A DNA stretch of 64,000 bases from Nectonema munidae (GCA_030549495.1 JAUIRK010000882.1:1-64000), one strand, 5' to 3'. Positions 1-13,600 are shown, counted from the first letter of the stretch. Made by a program: numbers and translations. The notes: generated by a model from the letters alone, not told the origin.

Positions 1-278
1 TATATTTTGTAGTTTGTAAGTTTGTTTGATGCGCCACCATACATATACATATACATTTAAAACTGATTGCTGAATGGGCTGTGTTATCTTTTCTGGTGAT
101 TTATGCAATTGTAGCTACGTGTTTGGATATATCAGATTTAATAGAACATTTCGAAGAGAAAGGATGAAAAGAATAAAATTTTCAAAACGAAGATCTCAAT
201 CGACGAGTTTTTGGATTTCTTCTTTTTTCAAGTTATGACTGTTTTTTTGGTTATTGAAAAATTCTATATATTTCCAGC

Positions 279-490
279 TATATGGACATTATCACTGCAA
301 TAAGTACTTATTTAGTGTTCATCTCCCTGATACTCCTGTTTCTAAATTTTATTTCAGTAACACTGAATCCTTATCCAACTTTCTCCTTTTTTGTGTGCTA
401 TATGGACATTATCACTGCAATCAGTACTTCTTTAGTGTTCATCTCCCTGATACTCCTGTTTCTAGATTTTATTTCAGTAACACTGAATCC
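279..490 (+). repeat. 120-bp tandem duplication, about 1.8 copies
   Basis: The block beginning TATGGACATTATCACTGCAA at 281 recurs at 401, almost identical through CAGTAACACTGAATCC. The high identity suggests a recent local duplication. The translated repeat is not recognisable. Confidence 0.9.
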
Positions 491-1329
491 CCCAACAAAA
501 ATTTCCCCAACTTTGCAAAATTTTTTTTAATTGTTTTCCGTATTCTCTCACAATCCTTCCTCCTTATTCTAAACTTTTACAAGGATTAGATAGTAATATT
601 TATAAACTCACACCTTTCTCACATATAGATACACGTAAGTTATTCACTTGTTACTGCTCAAGAATTTAATGAACTCTATCTTTGGATATCCACTTCTATT
701 GATGCACTACTTTTGCTTATGAAGGTTTTCATTCATTTATTACTCTTTCCAAGCATATCGATTCAGTTCAGAAAGTGTTTCGACATCATCCTACCTACCT
801 AACTACCTTATCATATGTGTGCTTCAATATAAAAATGTCTTTTTTTGTTATTTAGCTTTAAATTTCATTCACAGAAATTCCTTCATTTTGATGGAATTTA
901 ATTTTTTTCTGAGGATCTTCGATTTGCCTTGTAATCCTTAAATTATATCTATCGATAAATCATAATAATTTTTCTGAATCTAGTTTAATAAATCTGGCCT
1001 CAAATAATTCCTCAATTTTGTTTTAAATAATATTGTTATTTTTTTGTTCTAATATTTAACGGTATTCAAATTTTCCTTGTAGTTGTTTTTTCAAATAATA
1101 ATACATCAATTATATATAATTATTTAGTAAAAAAATTATTTTACTTAGTTTTTCTGAATTTATTGTTTTATTATTCTGAAAACTAATCAATCTTTCTTTA
1201 TTCTTTTAGTACACACACATCCATCTTGAACAATTGTTTATCCCTCAACATTTCTCCTCCTCTAATCAATTTTGCAATTAATAATAAAAGTATTTTTCTC
1301 GCACGCATAGCTCTCTTTTCACTGCCCAA

Positions 1330-1665
1330 TTTATGCTTATTTTTACAAGTTTAAACTACACAACAACCCACTTTGACGTTTTGGTTCTACAGAAATAGAA
1401 ACACCAATACACACCATCCTTCTATGCTTCATCTTTCAAAACATCCGAACCAAACTACTTTAATTTTGCCACTTATATTTCAATGGAATCCCCAACTCCC
1501 TTTATGACTTTCTATATCACCCTTCAATTCTCCAAGAACTCTCAATCCTGAAAAACACAATAGAACCAATTCTTAAAGCACACCAAAATCTTATCCCTCC
1601 ATCACCTAACTCCTAATTCCACATATCACTTCTTTAATACAACACTCTACATTTTTTTCAGATAA
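1330..1665 (+). mobile_element. LINE ORF2 C-terminal fossil
   Basis: A C-rich, G-poor stretch. One frame reads IRTKLL, a stop, then FCHLYFNGIPNSLYDFLYHP and LSILKNTIEPILKAHQNL before a stop. The YFNxIPxSL pattern is typical of the extreme C-terminus of non-LTR ORF2 proteins. At least one internal stop. Confidence 0.45.
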
Positions 1666-1717
1666 TAGAGATAATACGTTTTGTTTCAAATATGTATCAC
1701 TTGTTTGACGAATCAAT

Positions 1718-3060
1718 TTAATTTTTACTAAGAGTAGTTGAAAATGGCTTTCCTATTAGTTTCAAGGAAAAATATTTGTTTAAAATTTTCAACATTCGAA
1801 TGCTGTCCAATTCTTGAAACAAATTCATTATGTGTTCAAATAGTATGCAACAGAGCGAGTTTTTTTTGCCAATTTGAGGCAAACAAGGTCGATCTGACTG
1901 AAAGTGAACCATATGTGTATTGAAAGTTTTTATTCCTTACATAGATCTTTCTAATCCTTATTCTCTTCATACAATGAATTCTTCAAGTTTTGAAACAAGT
2001 AGTCTTGAATGGGGAACTTCTAATTCACATGTTTTTTCCCTAAACAATGTGAAGGCCCGAGTCCAACAAACAGCAATGAAGAGCATGAAAATTTTCAACC
2101 ATATGGAACAGAATTTTTTGGTAAACAGAGATGCTCATGGAAGAAGATTTTCAAGAAACATCATTTTTCCACACCTGGTCAAAAAAGTGATGCCAAAAAT
2201 GAGAAGGTTCCAATAAGATATTTTAGTCGAAAATATGGTTAGCACATTTATTAATTCAAAAGTGAAATATTAAAATTACAGGTAATATTCAACTTCGTTT
2301 CTATATTAAATCGGGCATTTGTTGGCTTCATTCGTTTGTTTTTTAAAAAATCAACAGATTAATGTCAAATATCTTTTAAGAAAAATATGCAAATGCCTAT
2401 TTGAAGGATGCAGTATATCAGTGGTATATCCTGTTGATACATTAGGATCAAAAAACGTCTGCAAATAATCGTAGACTACAATAAATATACGTCTAGTGTA
2501 GATGTTTTCAAAAAGATGCTTCAAAAATTTAGCTGTTATATATAAGACTTCTAGATGATGGCCAATAGCGATTTTTACAAATTTTATCTACAATGCGGCT
2601 AATAGCGAATGAAAGATAATCGAAGTGGTTATCCTTCTATTGCAAATTTGGCAGGAATGCTTTATGAGTCATCTTTCTTAGCTCTAACTGAAAGGTATAT
2701 TAAAATCACAAGTGAAAGTTCATTTACTCGAAATCTGCCTTCTTTTTACGGGTTTAACAAAATTATTTCGTGCAATTCTTACTTTTGTTTTCAGTTTATA
2801 GCCTATTACTATCAAAAAACCTTTAAAAATAATTAGTGCCAAGTAGGCACTAATAATGAAAACATTACCTGATGATTTGAAAAATGTTCCCTATGAAGTC
2901 ATTAAAACAATGTATTTCAATGCGAAGGATAGAGATTCCGAATTTGAAAAACCCTGACGCACTTAAAGCTGAGGCGACTTTCCAAAAGAAAAGCTTTGAA
3001 GGGATACTTTGGAAAAAATCTAGCAATTTCTGCAAAACAATAATATATACATCTTAAATG
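1718..3060 (+). other. Degraded sequence with short unassigned frames
   Basis: Frames at 1738-1923, 1920-2216 (MNSSSFETSSLEWGTSNSHV; KARVQQTAMKSMKIFNHMEQ) and 2609-2836 have partly coding-like composition but no recognised family. They may be the N-terminal remains of the hAT-like element whose C-terminus follows at 3100. A perfect 9-bp hairpin, ATTAGTGCC-AAGTA-GGCACTAAT, sits at 2832-2854. Confidence 0.3.
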
Positions 3061-3099
3061 TTCTGATCATAATTTTCATGTATTCCTATCATTTTTAGT

Positions 3100-3650
3100 G
3101 AACATATTTGAATCTATTAAATCCCTTAACCTTGGGCTGCAAGGAAAAGAGATCCCTGTACTGCATTGTCATAAAAAATTTTAAGTTTTGAAAATGAAGC
3201 TGGAATTACTGGAGGACATGAAACACCATGTAAGATATCTTAGCCAAGAAATTCCTCATTATATTACTAACCTCTAAAAATTTAAAATACTATTAATTTA
3301 TAAAAAAAACTTGTATAAATCTGAATAGTGATCTAGCCTCAGAAGAGTATCCAAGAACAGTTTATTGATTTGATTAATGATTTAGTAGGTGCAAAAAATG
3401 TTTTTCATCTAGTGCTTTTTCGATAACAGTCCCATGCTAATGTTGCATAAATTGCTCTGAAAGCTCTGATTCGATTTGCATTCACATATGCGTTTGAGCA
3501 AGTATTTTGCTGTTACTTGCCATTAAAAAAATCTCCAAACAGATTGGAATTGGGGAAATGATATGAGAGTTTCATTGGTCAGAACAGAGCCAAACTGCTT
3601 TAGACAAATCAGTTGTATCCATACCATTGACATATTTATAGGATTATTCA
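3100..3650 (+). pseudogene. hAT transposase C-terminal fossil (ZBED/SCAN-derived type)
   Basis: Frames with stops and shifts read FESIKSLNLGLQGKEIPVLH, KMKLELLEDMKHH, then IQEQFIDLINDLVGAKNVF and IRFAFTYAFEQVFCCYLPLK. The last resembles the hAT dimerisation motif (YxCExxFSxMK). It is clearly non-functional. Confidence 0.5.
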
Positions 3651-3711
3651 GACAATTTCTGAATAAATATTTATAATTTTCAGTACAGTAGCTTATTTAG
3701 GAGGTGAAAAA

Positions 3712-3838
3712 TGTTCGTTAGATACTGAGTTTCGATAACTCAATTTCTTTGGTTCAATCCCGAATCAAGCCTACTTTCTTAATAGTTCGATACAAGCGGC
3801 GGATTTGTGCCTTCTCGATGAAAATATCTAACGGTACT
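3712..3838 (+). repeat. tRNA-derived SINE, family A, copy 1 (diverged)
   Basis: Shows the family pattern: TTAGATACTGAGTTTCGATAAC, B-box-like GGTTCAATCCC, then ATAGTTCGATACAAGCGG and a tail ending ACGGTAC. It is more diverged than the copies at 31668 and 49802. Confidence 0.75.
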
Positions 3839-3909
3839 TTTTCCTTTATATGTTGATTTATATTTATAAATGAGATCGCGAGCTATTAAAAAATTATTAA
3901 GAGACCGCC

Positions 3910-4005
3910 AGCAGTGGCGTAGCCAGAGAAAAATGGGGGTCATTCACAAATAAGCAAAACTGAATATCCATATTTATTAAAGAAAGGGTGGCCCCCCCAA
4001 AAAAA
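3910..4005 (+). repeat. hAT-type MITE end
   Basis: CAGTGGCGTAGCCAG at 3911 is a common hAT terminal sequence. It is followed by a G-run and a C-run (CCCCCCC at about 3990). The opposite end was not found. Confidence 0.3.
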
Positions 4006-4488
4006 AGAAAAATCATATTTTACATTAAAATTCAAGATCAGAGGATATATTTGATCAGAATTATATTAGAGACTTATAGTAAAATTGAAAAGAGCAAAGT
4101 AATTAAGTTCAATGTCATAGCTTACCCTTTATATTTTGGGCTAGGAAATTTTCTATTAAAGTTAAAAATGTTGAGTTTTTAATTGAAAGGCACAATTACC
4201 TGACTTCTATTGAACAAACCAAAGTATGATCGAACCAAAGATGGTACTGAAACTAAGTATCTAGGCAATATTATCTAAATATCAGGTACCTTTCAAACTA
4301 CTAATTTTTTGAGATAAAAAAATTAATTTGATATTTAATACACGATAATTCAAAATATTTAAAATGTCAGCATAAATATATTCGATTCTGTAAATATAAC
4401 CTAAAATTTTTCGAATATACTTTTTATATTAAATTTCTTATTTTTCTTAAATAAATACCCTTACTGTTTGATTATTCATTTATAGAAT

Positions 4489-4623
4489 ATGAATTCAGTT
4501 TCATCAGACACGCAAAATCTTATCCCAGAACAAGCTTCACTTCTGCTAGATTTTCAGAAACCACTTGATATAAATTTACTCGACAAAGTTGTGAATGCTT
4601 TATATAATGGGCAAACAAATGAT
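4489..4623 (+). CDS. XPO1: XPO1 exon 1 (start codon)
   Basis: The ATG lies three bases after an AG acceptor-like TATAG, so a 5'UTR intron may precede it. The exon encodes the N-terminal helix and [20 protein letters not shown], which aligns with the human XPO1 N-terminus. It ends in phase 0 at a GTATAA donor. No upstream 5'UTR exon could be identified. Confidence 0.93.
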
Positions 4624-7600
4624 GTATAATATTATTCTAAATAAGTATGGAATGTATAAATTTTTTATTTAGAAAAAAATTGCCCAAGAAATTTTAACTA
4701 CTCTTAAAGATCATCCAGAATCATGGACTAGAGTTGACTCAATTTTAGAGTACTCAAAAAATCAACAAACAAAATATTATGCCCTTCAAATATTAGAACT
4801 TATAATTGATACAAAATGGAAAGCCTTGCCTAGAAATCAATGTGAAGGTTTAATTCTATTTTCATTCTACATCAATACCGTGATAATATACATTTTTTAG
4901 GAATTAAAAAATATATCGTTAGTTTGATAATTAAAATATCTTCCGATCCTGTACAGATTGAAAGTGAAAAGGTCTTTCTCTCAAAATTAAATTTAATACT
5001 AATACAGGTATTATTCACTTTTTCTTTAAGTATTGTCAATGCTAACTTGTATTTTAAATAGATTTTAAAAAAAGAATGGATTAAGAATTGGCCAACTTTT
5101 ATTTCAGATATTGTAGGTGCCAGCAAAACAAATGAAACTCTATGTTTGAATAATATGCGCGTTTTCAAACTATTAAGGTATTTTTTTAATATAATTTAAT
5201 TTACAAAACAATTTTTGCTTGTATTAAAATGAAAATGTTATAATGAACCATTATACTATGCTTACATGCATTTGAAAATGACTTGAAAAATGTTTGCTAA
5301 TTTTTTTTATAATCTACCTCCAAAAATGCAAAGAGAATTTTCTTTGTGAACAAATTTTATTAATTATGTGCTGCATATAAGAATAACGGATGTTATCAAA
5401 CGCTATATAATTTGTTGATAGCCGTGGTTGAGTTGTGTTCAAGGCCTGTCTATTAATTAAGGTACTCTTCTTTGTGTAATGAAAAAAAACTATCAACTTA
5501 AAGGCCTATAACACTACTGATCTACGTATATTTTTCCAATTTCTTATGAATAAAGACTTATATATGCATATATTGTACGTGTTTGCAGGCAAAAATGCGC
5601 AAAGCAACAGATGCGATGATAAACCCGCATTATATATATAGCATAGTCAGCATTTGATCATAGCTGTATTTAACATTGTAATAAGAATATTTTTCCTTAG
5701 GGCCTAGAAAGTTCAATTGATTCTCCATAGCATTAACGGACCCCCTTTCGACTCCTAGACCACTCTTATCGACATCAGGGGATCAATATCCACCATTTTA
5801 ACGACCCCTTCTCTAGAGTCTAGAGGAATCATAACCCAAAATGGATTAATGGCCTATGAGACTATTGACCTTAAGTTTGCCCAAATTCACATTTATACTT
5901 AAAAGCATGGTACATGACGATAGCCAGAATTTCCTCATTGTTATTCTAGTTCCTTTTTTTTAAAGTGGTATACGGAATTTTTTATGCCCTTTAAATATTC
6001 ACTCTGTTTTTTTGGATGCTCCTCTATTTTTGTTTTTATTGACCTTTAAATATGGCTACCATTTTAACTTTGAAGTGATATAATCTATTCCCAAAATAAA
6101 TGCAGGGATAGTGTGTATACGTTTTATTACACTCTCGAAACAATAGCTATGAATAAGTGTTGCATAAGCCAGCTTACATTGTAGCGAACTTATGATAAGG
6201 CTAAATTCATGTTTATGCTTACAATTAAGCCTAAATCTGCTTGAGACAGCGTCCTACAAAAAAATTTATCGTTGTTTTAAATGTTTTCACCAGTTTTATG
6301 ACAAACTCTACCTCACTTTGGTATAAAAACATGAGTATATAAATATCTATAAATGTTGAAGTATCAGTTTTATGTGCGCGCCTGAAAATACATTCTGTGT
6401 TATATGTGTGTTGACTGTAAAGTGAGAGTAGAATTTTGTGTAAGTTAGGGCTGGTTTTGTTGAGATATTTTTAAAAGAATGGAGATCATTAACGCAAAGT
6501 TGAGTGAGTCTAAGTCTTGTTAGACAGCGTTTGTTTTGATGTGTCGTTTTAAGGTCGTGGTCCAGCCAAGCCGCGTTTTCCCGTCACCATCCGTTCCTGA
6601 AAAAGATAACGGATCTTCGAGGATGACGCAAAGGCGACAACAATATTTATCACAAAAACTTTTTTAAATTGGATTTAAATTATCAATTTATTGATTAAAC
6701 AAAAATAAGAGAATAGAAAACAGTTTATTATTTTAAGTTTTCTACCAAAAGTCTTTTTTCTACTTTGCCGTTTTACGACGTTTTTGTCGAAAGCCCGTAT
6801 TGCAGTCCATAACTTATCTAAATGATTTTTAGCCATATTAGGATTTTGTTCTTTTTATAAGTTTAGACCTTTTCTTGCACTTGAGAGAGTCACTAAGCTC
6901 TTTTGCTCCTAACTTTCTTCACTACTAGAATCGGTCATTTTTTGAGTAAAAAAAAGTTAAGCTATCTTCACATTGCTATCAACATTTAACAGATTAGCAA
7001 CTGACATATGGCAAGAAAGCGGAGTTTGCAATGTATCATCTAGTGAATTTATATCATTTTGTAATTCTTGTATGATAGAGACTTCTTTCTTAAAATTTTT
7101 AATATCCATTTGTGATGAAGAACGTAAAACAGAAGTATGACCCCAGCGATAATAAATATTAGTGGGTGTCATATTCACGTTTGGGGAGTTGGAGATTTTA
7201 AAGGAATTGGAGTCGAGTCGGCGTCAAATAAAAGTTAGGAATGAGAGTCGCTTTTTTTAAGTATTAAGATAAAGTGGGCGTGGGTAATGTTGGTTAGGTA
7301 CTGGGTTTCGATAACTCAAGATTTTGGCTTCGATCCCGCATCAAACCTACTTTTCGCATAGTCCGATGCAAGCAGTGCAATTGTGTCTTCTCGATGAAAA
7401 CACTCCTTTCCTTTCCCCTAAAAATGTTTATTAGGTATTTTAATCCTTTCGTGACGAGTGTATCATATATGATACATAAACAATTTTACCTTTATCTGCT
7501 TTTTCAAATAGTTTTGTATATGAATCTTCTGCTTTTTAATAAATATCGTCTATTTTTTTCTGGTCACGAAAGGGTTATAAATAAAGAAGAAAAACAGTTT

Positions 7601-10600
7601 ATTTTTGTAAGCATATGGAATGGAGTTGAATTTATTAAATTTTTAAGTATTTGAAGAAGCTATTTTAATGATTTCCAAAGCTGAACGAACTTTACTTTTA
7701 AAGGCTGCTCGTTTTCGACACATCGGATATAGTAACGCGCTTGTAATCTTCTGTAATGCTCTTTGAAACTTTTAATGATCCCAGCATCCATACTTTGAAT
7801 TTTTAGGGTAGTGTTTGGCGAAAGGAACAGTATCGTTACATTTGACATTTCTCGTGACTTATGACACTACTAACTAACGTTGTCACACAACCAGGATAAT
7901 ATTTTTCTTCACATGATGCTTAACCCTTTGAGGACCAGAATTTTGAAGACTAATCGTCTGGTTTATTTTTCCATGCAATTTTATATATCTAAAGCAGACG
8001 ATTTCAATTTTTTGGGACACCAGTATCCCACCGGTCCTTAAAGGATTAACAAGTAAGAAAGTACAATGTACACATGCATAGTAGTGAGAATGTAGACTTC
8101 AACTAACAACATAATCTTATTATATACTCTTCGTAATTGTAAAGCTGAATATGGATGATAAGTATTTCGCAATTACTGTACAAATATTTTGTAACTAAAC
8201 TTGACTCATTTTTGAGATATTATTTGAAGAAAATATGACTTTTCGATCTCAAAATCAATCAAGAAAGACGGATGTTGCGGTAGACGGTTTATCGGGGGAA
8301 AATACAAAGACAAATCTGACGGATCTTGAGGGTGACGAAAATTCGGAGGAGGACTGATTTTCGGGCTCTCACTGTATCTTGATGATTTTATAGGAAAGAA
8401 AGAGCACGTACATATAATAATCATAAAAACCACCACCACAAATGAAAAACATATACCTTTACTACGCATCTAATTTTAAACCACAAAGACACATGAAAAA
8501 TGTCATTTTTAAAGAAAAAAACTACTTTAAACGACACTTGCCCAATCTCTCACAGCAAAGAAGATTAATTAGACATAAACAAAATAATACCAAAAACTAC
8601 TGTATCCCACTGCACTCCAATAAAATCATCAAAACCTCCATTTTTAAACATGGTATTCCATCTAAATTTTTAATCAAATAATCTGACGACTGTTTCCATT
8701 ATATGATGAACCTTGTTTAATTATTTTTTCTTTTTTTATAGTGAAGAAATTTTTGATTTCTCGCAAGACAAAATGACAGAAAAAAAAATAAAATTCCTCA
8801 AGAACATCATGTGTAACCAATTTTATGAAATTTTTGAGCTCTGCTTGTATGTATTGGTAATGACTTTTTAAGCTTTTTCTATATTTTAATCAAATAATCC
8901 TTCACTGATATTTCATTTCGGGCGTGAGTAGGGTTGGTTGGATGCTGGATTCAATAACTCAAGGTCTTGGGTTCGATCCCCCATCAAGCCTGCTTCCCTC
9001 ATAGTTGGATACAAGCGGTGCAAACCTTGCCCTCTACTTTTTGTGGCAGGGAATGGGGGTTAGTATGCTTGACCCCAAAGTTTCGACTCAAACGAGTGCC
9101 CTAAATGCGAATCCACATAAAACTTTTTAAGTTCACTGTTTTATGTTTAATTTACAAAAAATTAAACTTTATAATTGACAGTTGTAATTCTTATGCAAAG
9201 TTAATGTTAATTATTTACAATTAATTAATATTTGTATACCAAGCATATTTTCTTTGAATATATTTCAAGACTATTTAGTCACGTTAATATCTCCCTCCTG
9301 AACCTCATATTTAAGAAGGATGGGCCTGGATGGCTGTCATATCTCATGTATTGCAAGATATAAGCGAGGAATATAATAGGATAATATGACAAGTCTTTTC
9401 ATAATGCGATTGATTCGACTCTATGAGTCTTTTTCAACTGGTGTTAAGGAGATAGCGGATAATTGAGGCAATTAAAAAATATTTTTCTGCACTCACAAGT
9501 CCTTACTTTTTCACGACAAAAGCTGTTCCCTCCGCCTTCCGCTTGATTTAAGTTGAAAAACGACTCATAGAGTTGAAATATTTTTTTAATAAAGATTTGT
9601 CATATCCTTTTTTAAAACTTGTGGGCTGAAACTGCTCTACATTCTGCTAGAAGCTATGGTAGAATTATAGTCGGAAAAGCGCTAGATTTAGTTGCAATTT
9701 TAGCAGGACATTTAGTTCAAAGACTTTTGTTTATCAAAATATTGAGAATTGATCATCTCATATCGGATGCAACTTCATCTTGATTGGCGTTGATGACCTG
9801 CAATTTTCAGGAGCTGTAGTTACTACATGATTTGAAATGGAACTATCAGAAATTTACTGTGCTAATTCTAAAACACGAGCAAGATCAGATGCCCTCTTGC
9901 CAGCTTAACTTCTTCACTAGTGATAGAACATCACGGACTTGTTCATCGCGATATTCGTTTACAGACGTATTTTTGTAGTTGCATTCAGCACTTAGCAACA
10001 CTTCATCAACGCTTTCATCAGGCCGTTGCTTTCTGGTGGCAAGTATGTGTCTAACATAGATCTCATTTATCTTATGCATATAAAGCGACTCCAACTTCGG
10101 TATACCTGCATCAAAATGATCTTCATTGCTGCTCTGTTTGAATAGTGCGGCAGACATGTAGTTTGTTAGCACGACAAGTTTTTCACTCTTATGCTCTTCA
10201 ATGGAGTTTAGGAAGTTACAAAAGGTCTTTCTTACGGCGCACTCGGTAAGTTATAGGCTTTATGTCTAACCTTTCAGATTTTAGAAACCTGTCCATTTTT
10301 CAGCAGTCTTTGTGTCAACTGAAGTAAACCCCTGTTGTTTAGTAGTGGCTATTTCTACCTTGAAATAAATCTTTATACTACCATAATAACTTAGAAAAAA
10401 CTCCCTCTGAGTCAATTGCTGAAAGTGTAATTTGAATTTTCTTTCAAAACTAGGAAACTAGAAGTTGAAACCTTTATCAAAAATTTTTAAAACAATTTCT
10501 TTCGTATCGTTCAATTTTTCCACATACTAAAATAGTAATTTTAACCAAGATCCGCATTTAATAAAAACTGGTTCAAGTAGTAATTCATTGTTTTTTATTA

Positions 10601-13600
10601 ACAGTTTTGGCCTCTGTTTATTGTTTATTATTAACATTTTAATAGCAGCATTTTCAAATTTAGATCTAATAAATTGGACAATAATTATGCATTTGAATTC
10701 GCTTGTCCATATGTGTTTTATAAGTCTAGGGCAAAAAATTTTTTGAAGAAAAAAATTTAGAATAGATTGTTAGTTTCTAACTTTTTAAATTTTTGAAATA
10801 ATTTTCCCCCAAACTTTTTAAACCATGAAAAAATGGGAAAAAGCAAAGTATGAAGGCGAATTAAAGGATGTTCACAAATTTCTTATATTTTTATAAATTA
10901 GCTTGAAGTTTCTCTCTTTTGTCAAAACTTTTTTTTAACAGAAAATGAATGTTCGACTGCTGCTGAAGGGAGATTTACACGTTTTTAAGAAATAAAACTT
11001 TGATGGTGAGGTTTTCCATTTCGAAGTTTCATAATATCAGCTATTTCTTTTTTTTATATTCTTTTGTTTTTCATTCATCTTGGTCGAATTTCAAACTCAT
11101 GTTCGTGTCATATGCAATCTTTATAGAAAATTCAGAAGAAAGATTTCTCCACAATTCCAGAAAGTTGAAAGTAGTTAGAGTTTATATTAAAGAGACTTTT
11201 TGCTAAACTATCATCATTAAATACTTTCGAAAATACTTTCATCGTTTTCAATTTCACTCACAATTTTTACAACTGCTGGTAAGTGTTCTGAATAGTATAG
11301 CGTTGCCTTTAACCAACTTGCCCAACGTGTAATGATTGGACAAGGAAGATATCCAATATCTTTGAACAAGATTCTTCTACTTTTTACTTATACAGGGCAG
11401 CATTATAATAGATCCAATTTGTTCAACATTTTTTAATAACAATTTCACCTTCAAGGCACAATTATACATCACATGTGCAAAATAAGTTACATGAAACGAA
11501 TTTGGAAATAGTATTTTAAAGTTTCACATCTGGCAGCGTCTGTCAACAGTATGAGAAAGTTTTCTCTGTTAATTTTGAAATCTTTTATAATGTAAATTAT
11601 ATGAGTGAATTTCATTGAAGTTAAATGTTCTTCTAACCATTGTCATCCAACTAGCCATGTTAATTTGAGTTCTTTAATATCTCCATCAAAATATTTACAA
11701 CACTTTTTGAGGAAACTCCACTTTCATCTGCTATGAAAATCTTTTTTATCGAGTTAGAGCTACTATTATCCTTCCTTGTTGAACTGAAGAGAGAGTATAA
11801 ATCATATAGGTCAACAAATCACGTATACTTGAATGACAAAGCTTAGGAAGATTAATACTTGCTTCTAAAAATGAAGAAACAACTTTTTTAGAAAAGCATT
11901 TATTCATTAGACTTTAGAGTAATGCATGTACTAAGACTTTAATTTTCCGAACAATTTGTCATTAAGCCCATATGTTTTTTTCATCTCAATGACTTTTGAT
12001 GAAGAAAGTTTTTTGATGTTTTACATCTACTTTACATGATTCACAATAAAGTTCTTCATTGCGTGAAATAATACATTCACCGGGATAGTTCTGTCCATAA
12101 ATAAGGAAAGTGTCACACTGAAATTGTTTACTCCTAACAAAAATGAAGAAAAGGGAATTCTTTACAATAATACATAAATTATAAAATGTAAAGTATACTA
12201 AAGAACTAATTTAAATAAATTTAAAAGGAAGCTATATTAAAAAAAATAAATTATAAAAAAATAAAAAAAATATTTGGATTGAAAAACAAAAGCCATAATT
12301 GTTGTTGCCAAGAAGTTTTTCAAGAAAAGTGATCCAAATTCTGATTTATTAAGCTAAAAATTTTTATATTAAACTTTATTGACCTAAAAAAAATTAAAAA
12401 AAATCTGAAACAAATGAAAATTTTTGAGTTTTGAAAATTGGCATTTCAAAGTTTTCACTTTTTTGGTTTTTAGTTGCCCTATTTATATCACATGTTTATT
12501 TTTATGATTTTAAAATGGTTGAATTTTAGCTAAAAATTATAAAACTAAACTTACAACACTTAAATATCCTTCAGAAGAAATTCCAATTATCGGTACTATA
12601 TCCCTTAATTCATTAAATAAACTCCCTAATTATGATGAAACTAAAAATTTGGCTGTTTAGACTAAATCTCAAAAACTGACTTTGTTGTTTTCAATTTAAA
12701 AAAAAATTGTCTAACTCCAAAATTTATACTCTTAAAAATATTATAGATACCTAGAAAAAATGACTTCTTATGCCCTAAATTAACACTGAATAATATTCAA
12801 ACTTTACAAAGTTTGACTAAAATTGTGCCTTCTTAATTTTGGTAAAGATACATGAAAAAAAATAAAAAAATGAGATTGTTTAGTGAACTGCAATTAACTC
12901 AAGCAAGAGCCGCAGCGTCTATTAGAATCGCTTTTCCCTTTTACTAAATGGAAGTTAAAAGATCTCTGGGATGTGTTATTTGAATTTAACATAAGATCTA
13001 AAAAAACCTGGAAAGCATGCATAGGATGCACTTATGTTACTGTACTTGTATTAATGCTTGATCTCTTATTTTTCCTTGTTCTACTGCCTCTGTTTCGTTT
13101 AGGAGTATTCGCAGAACCCGTCTCTTGTGTCAATAACCTTGGAAACGTTGCTAAAGTTTTTGAACTGGATTCCTGAAGGCTACATCTTCGAAACAAACAT
13201 CATAAAGTTGCTTGTCGACAAGTTCTTCATCGTTCCACTCTTTCAAAACATCACGCTACAGTGCCTAACGGAAATATGCTCAATCAACGACTCCAAGTAC
13301 ATCGACAAGAAGAAGTTCCTGTTCACAGAAGCAATGCAGCATTTGAGAGAAATGCTTCCCCTTAGCACAGACATCGTTTCCGCGTACAACCAAGGCAAAG
13401 ATCATGAAGTCAACTTCATACACAACCTCGCCATATTCTTGTCATCCGTTCTCCAAGTCAATGTCAATTCTTTTGAAAGCGACGTTGAGCAAGTTGATAA
13501 CGTTTTATCGGTATGCTATTTTTTAATGGAAATAAAGCCCTCCCTTTTCGCTTAATCCCTTGAGTCCCAAGTTTTTGAGAGCAAAGCCTCATGTTATTGT

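Larger units (their letters stand above)
6957..7860 (-). pseudogene. pogo/Tigger transposase fossil with nested insertions
   Basis: The minus frame at 7848-7660 reads [20 protein letters not shown] and [17 protein letters not shown]. This is the end of the DDE domain of pogo/Tigger/jerky transposases (FLPPNTTxxxQPxDxGII). The frame at 7178-6957 ([27 protein letters not shown]) looks like its C-terminal continuation. Between them lie a SINE (7275-7408) and a piggyBac-like MITE (7444-7574). The element is dead. Confidence 0.7.

Noticed and set aside
254-589. A protein gene over the 120-bp duplication
   Set aside because: The frame exists only because of the duplication. Composition and sequence are not protein-like.
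5640-5900. Inverted repeat around AACGGACCCC
   Set aside because: On inspection the two blocks are in direct, not inverted, orientation and align only weakly.
9740-10190. A complete endogenous retroelement
   Set aside because: Only a frameshifted gag-like piece is present. No pol, LTR or primer-binding site was found.
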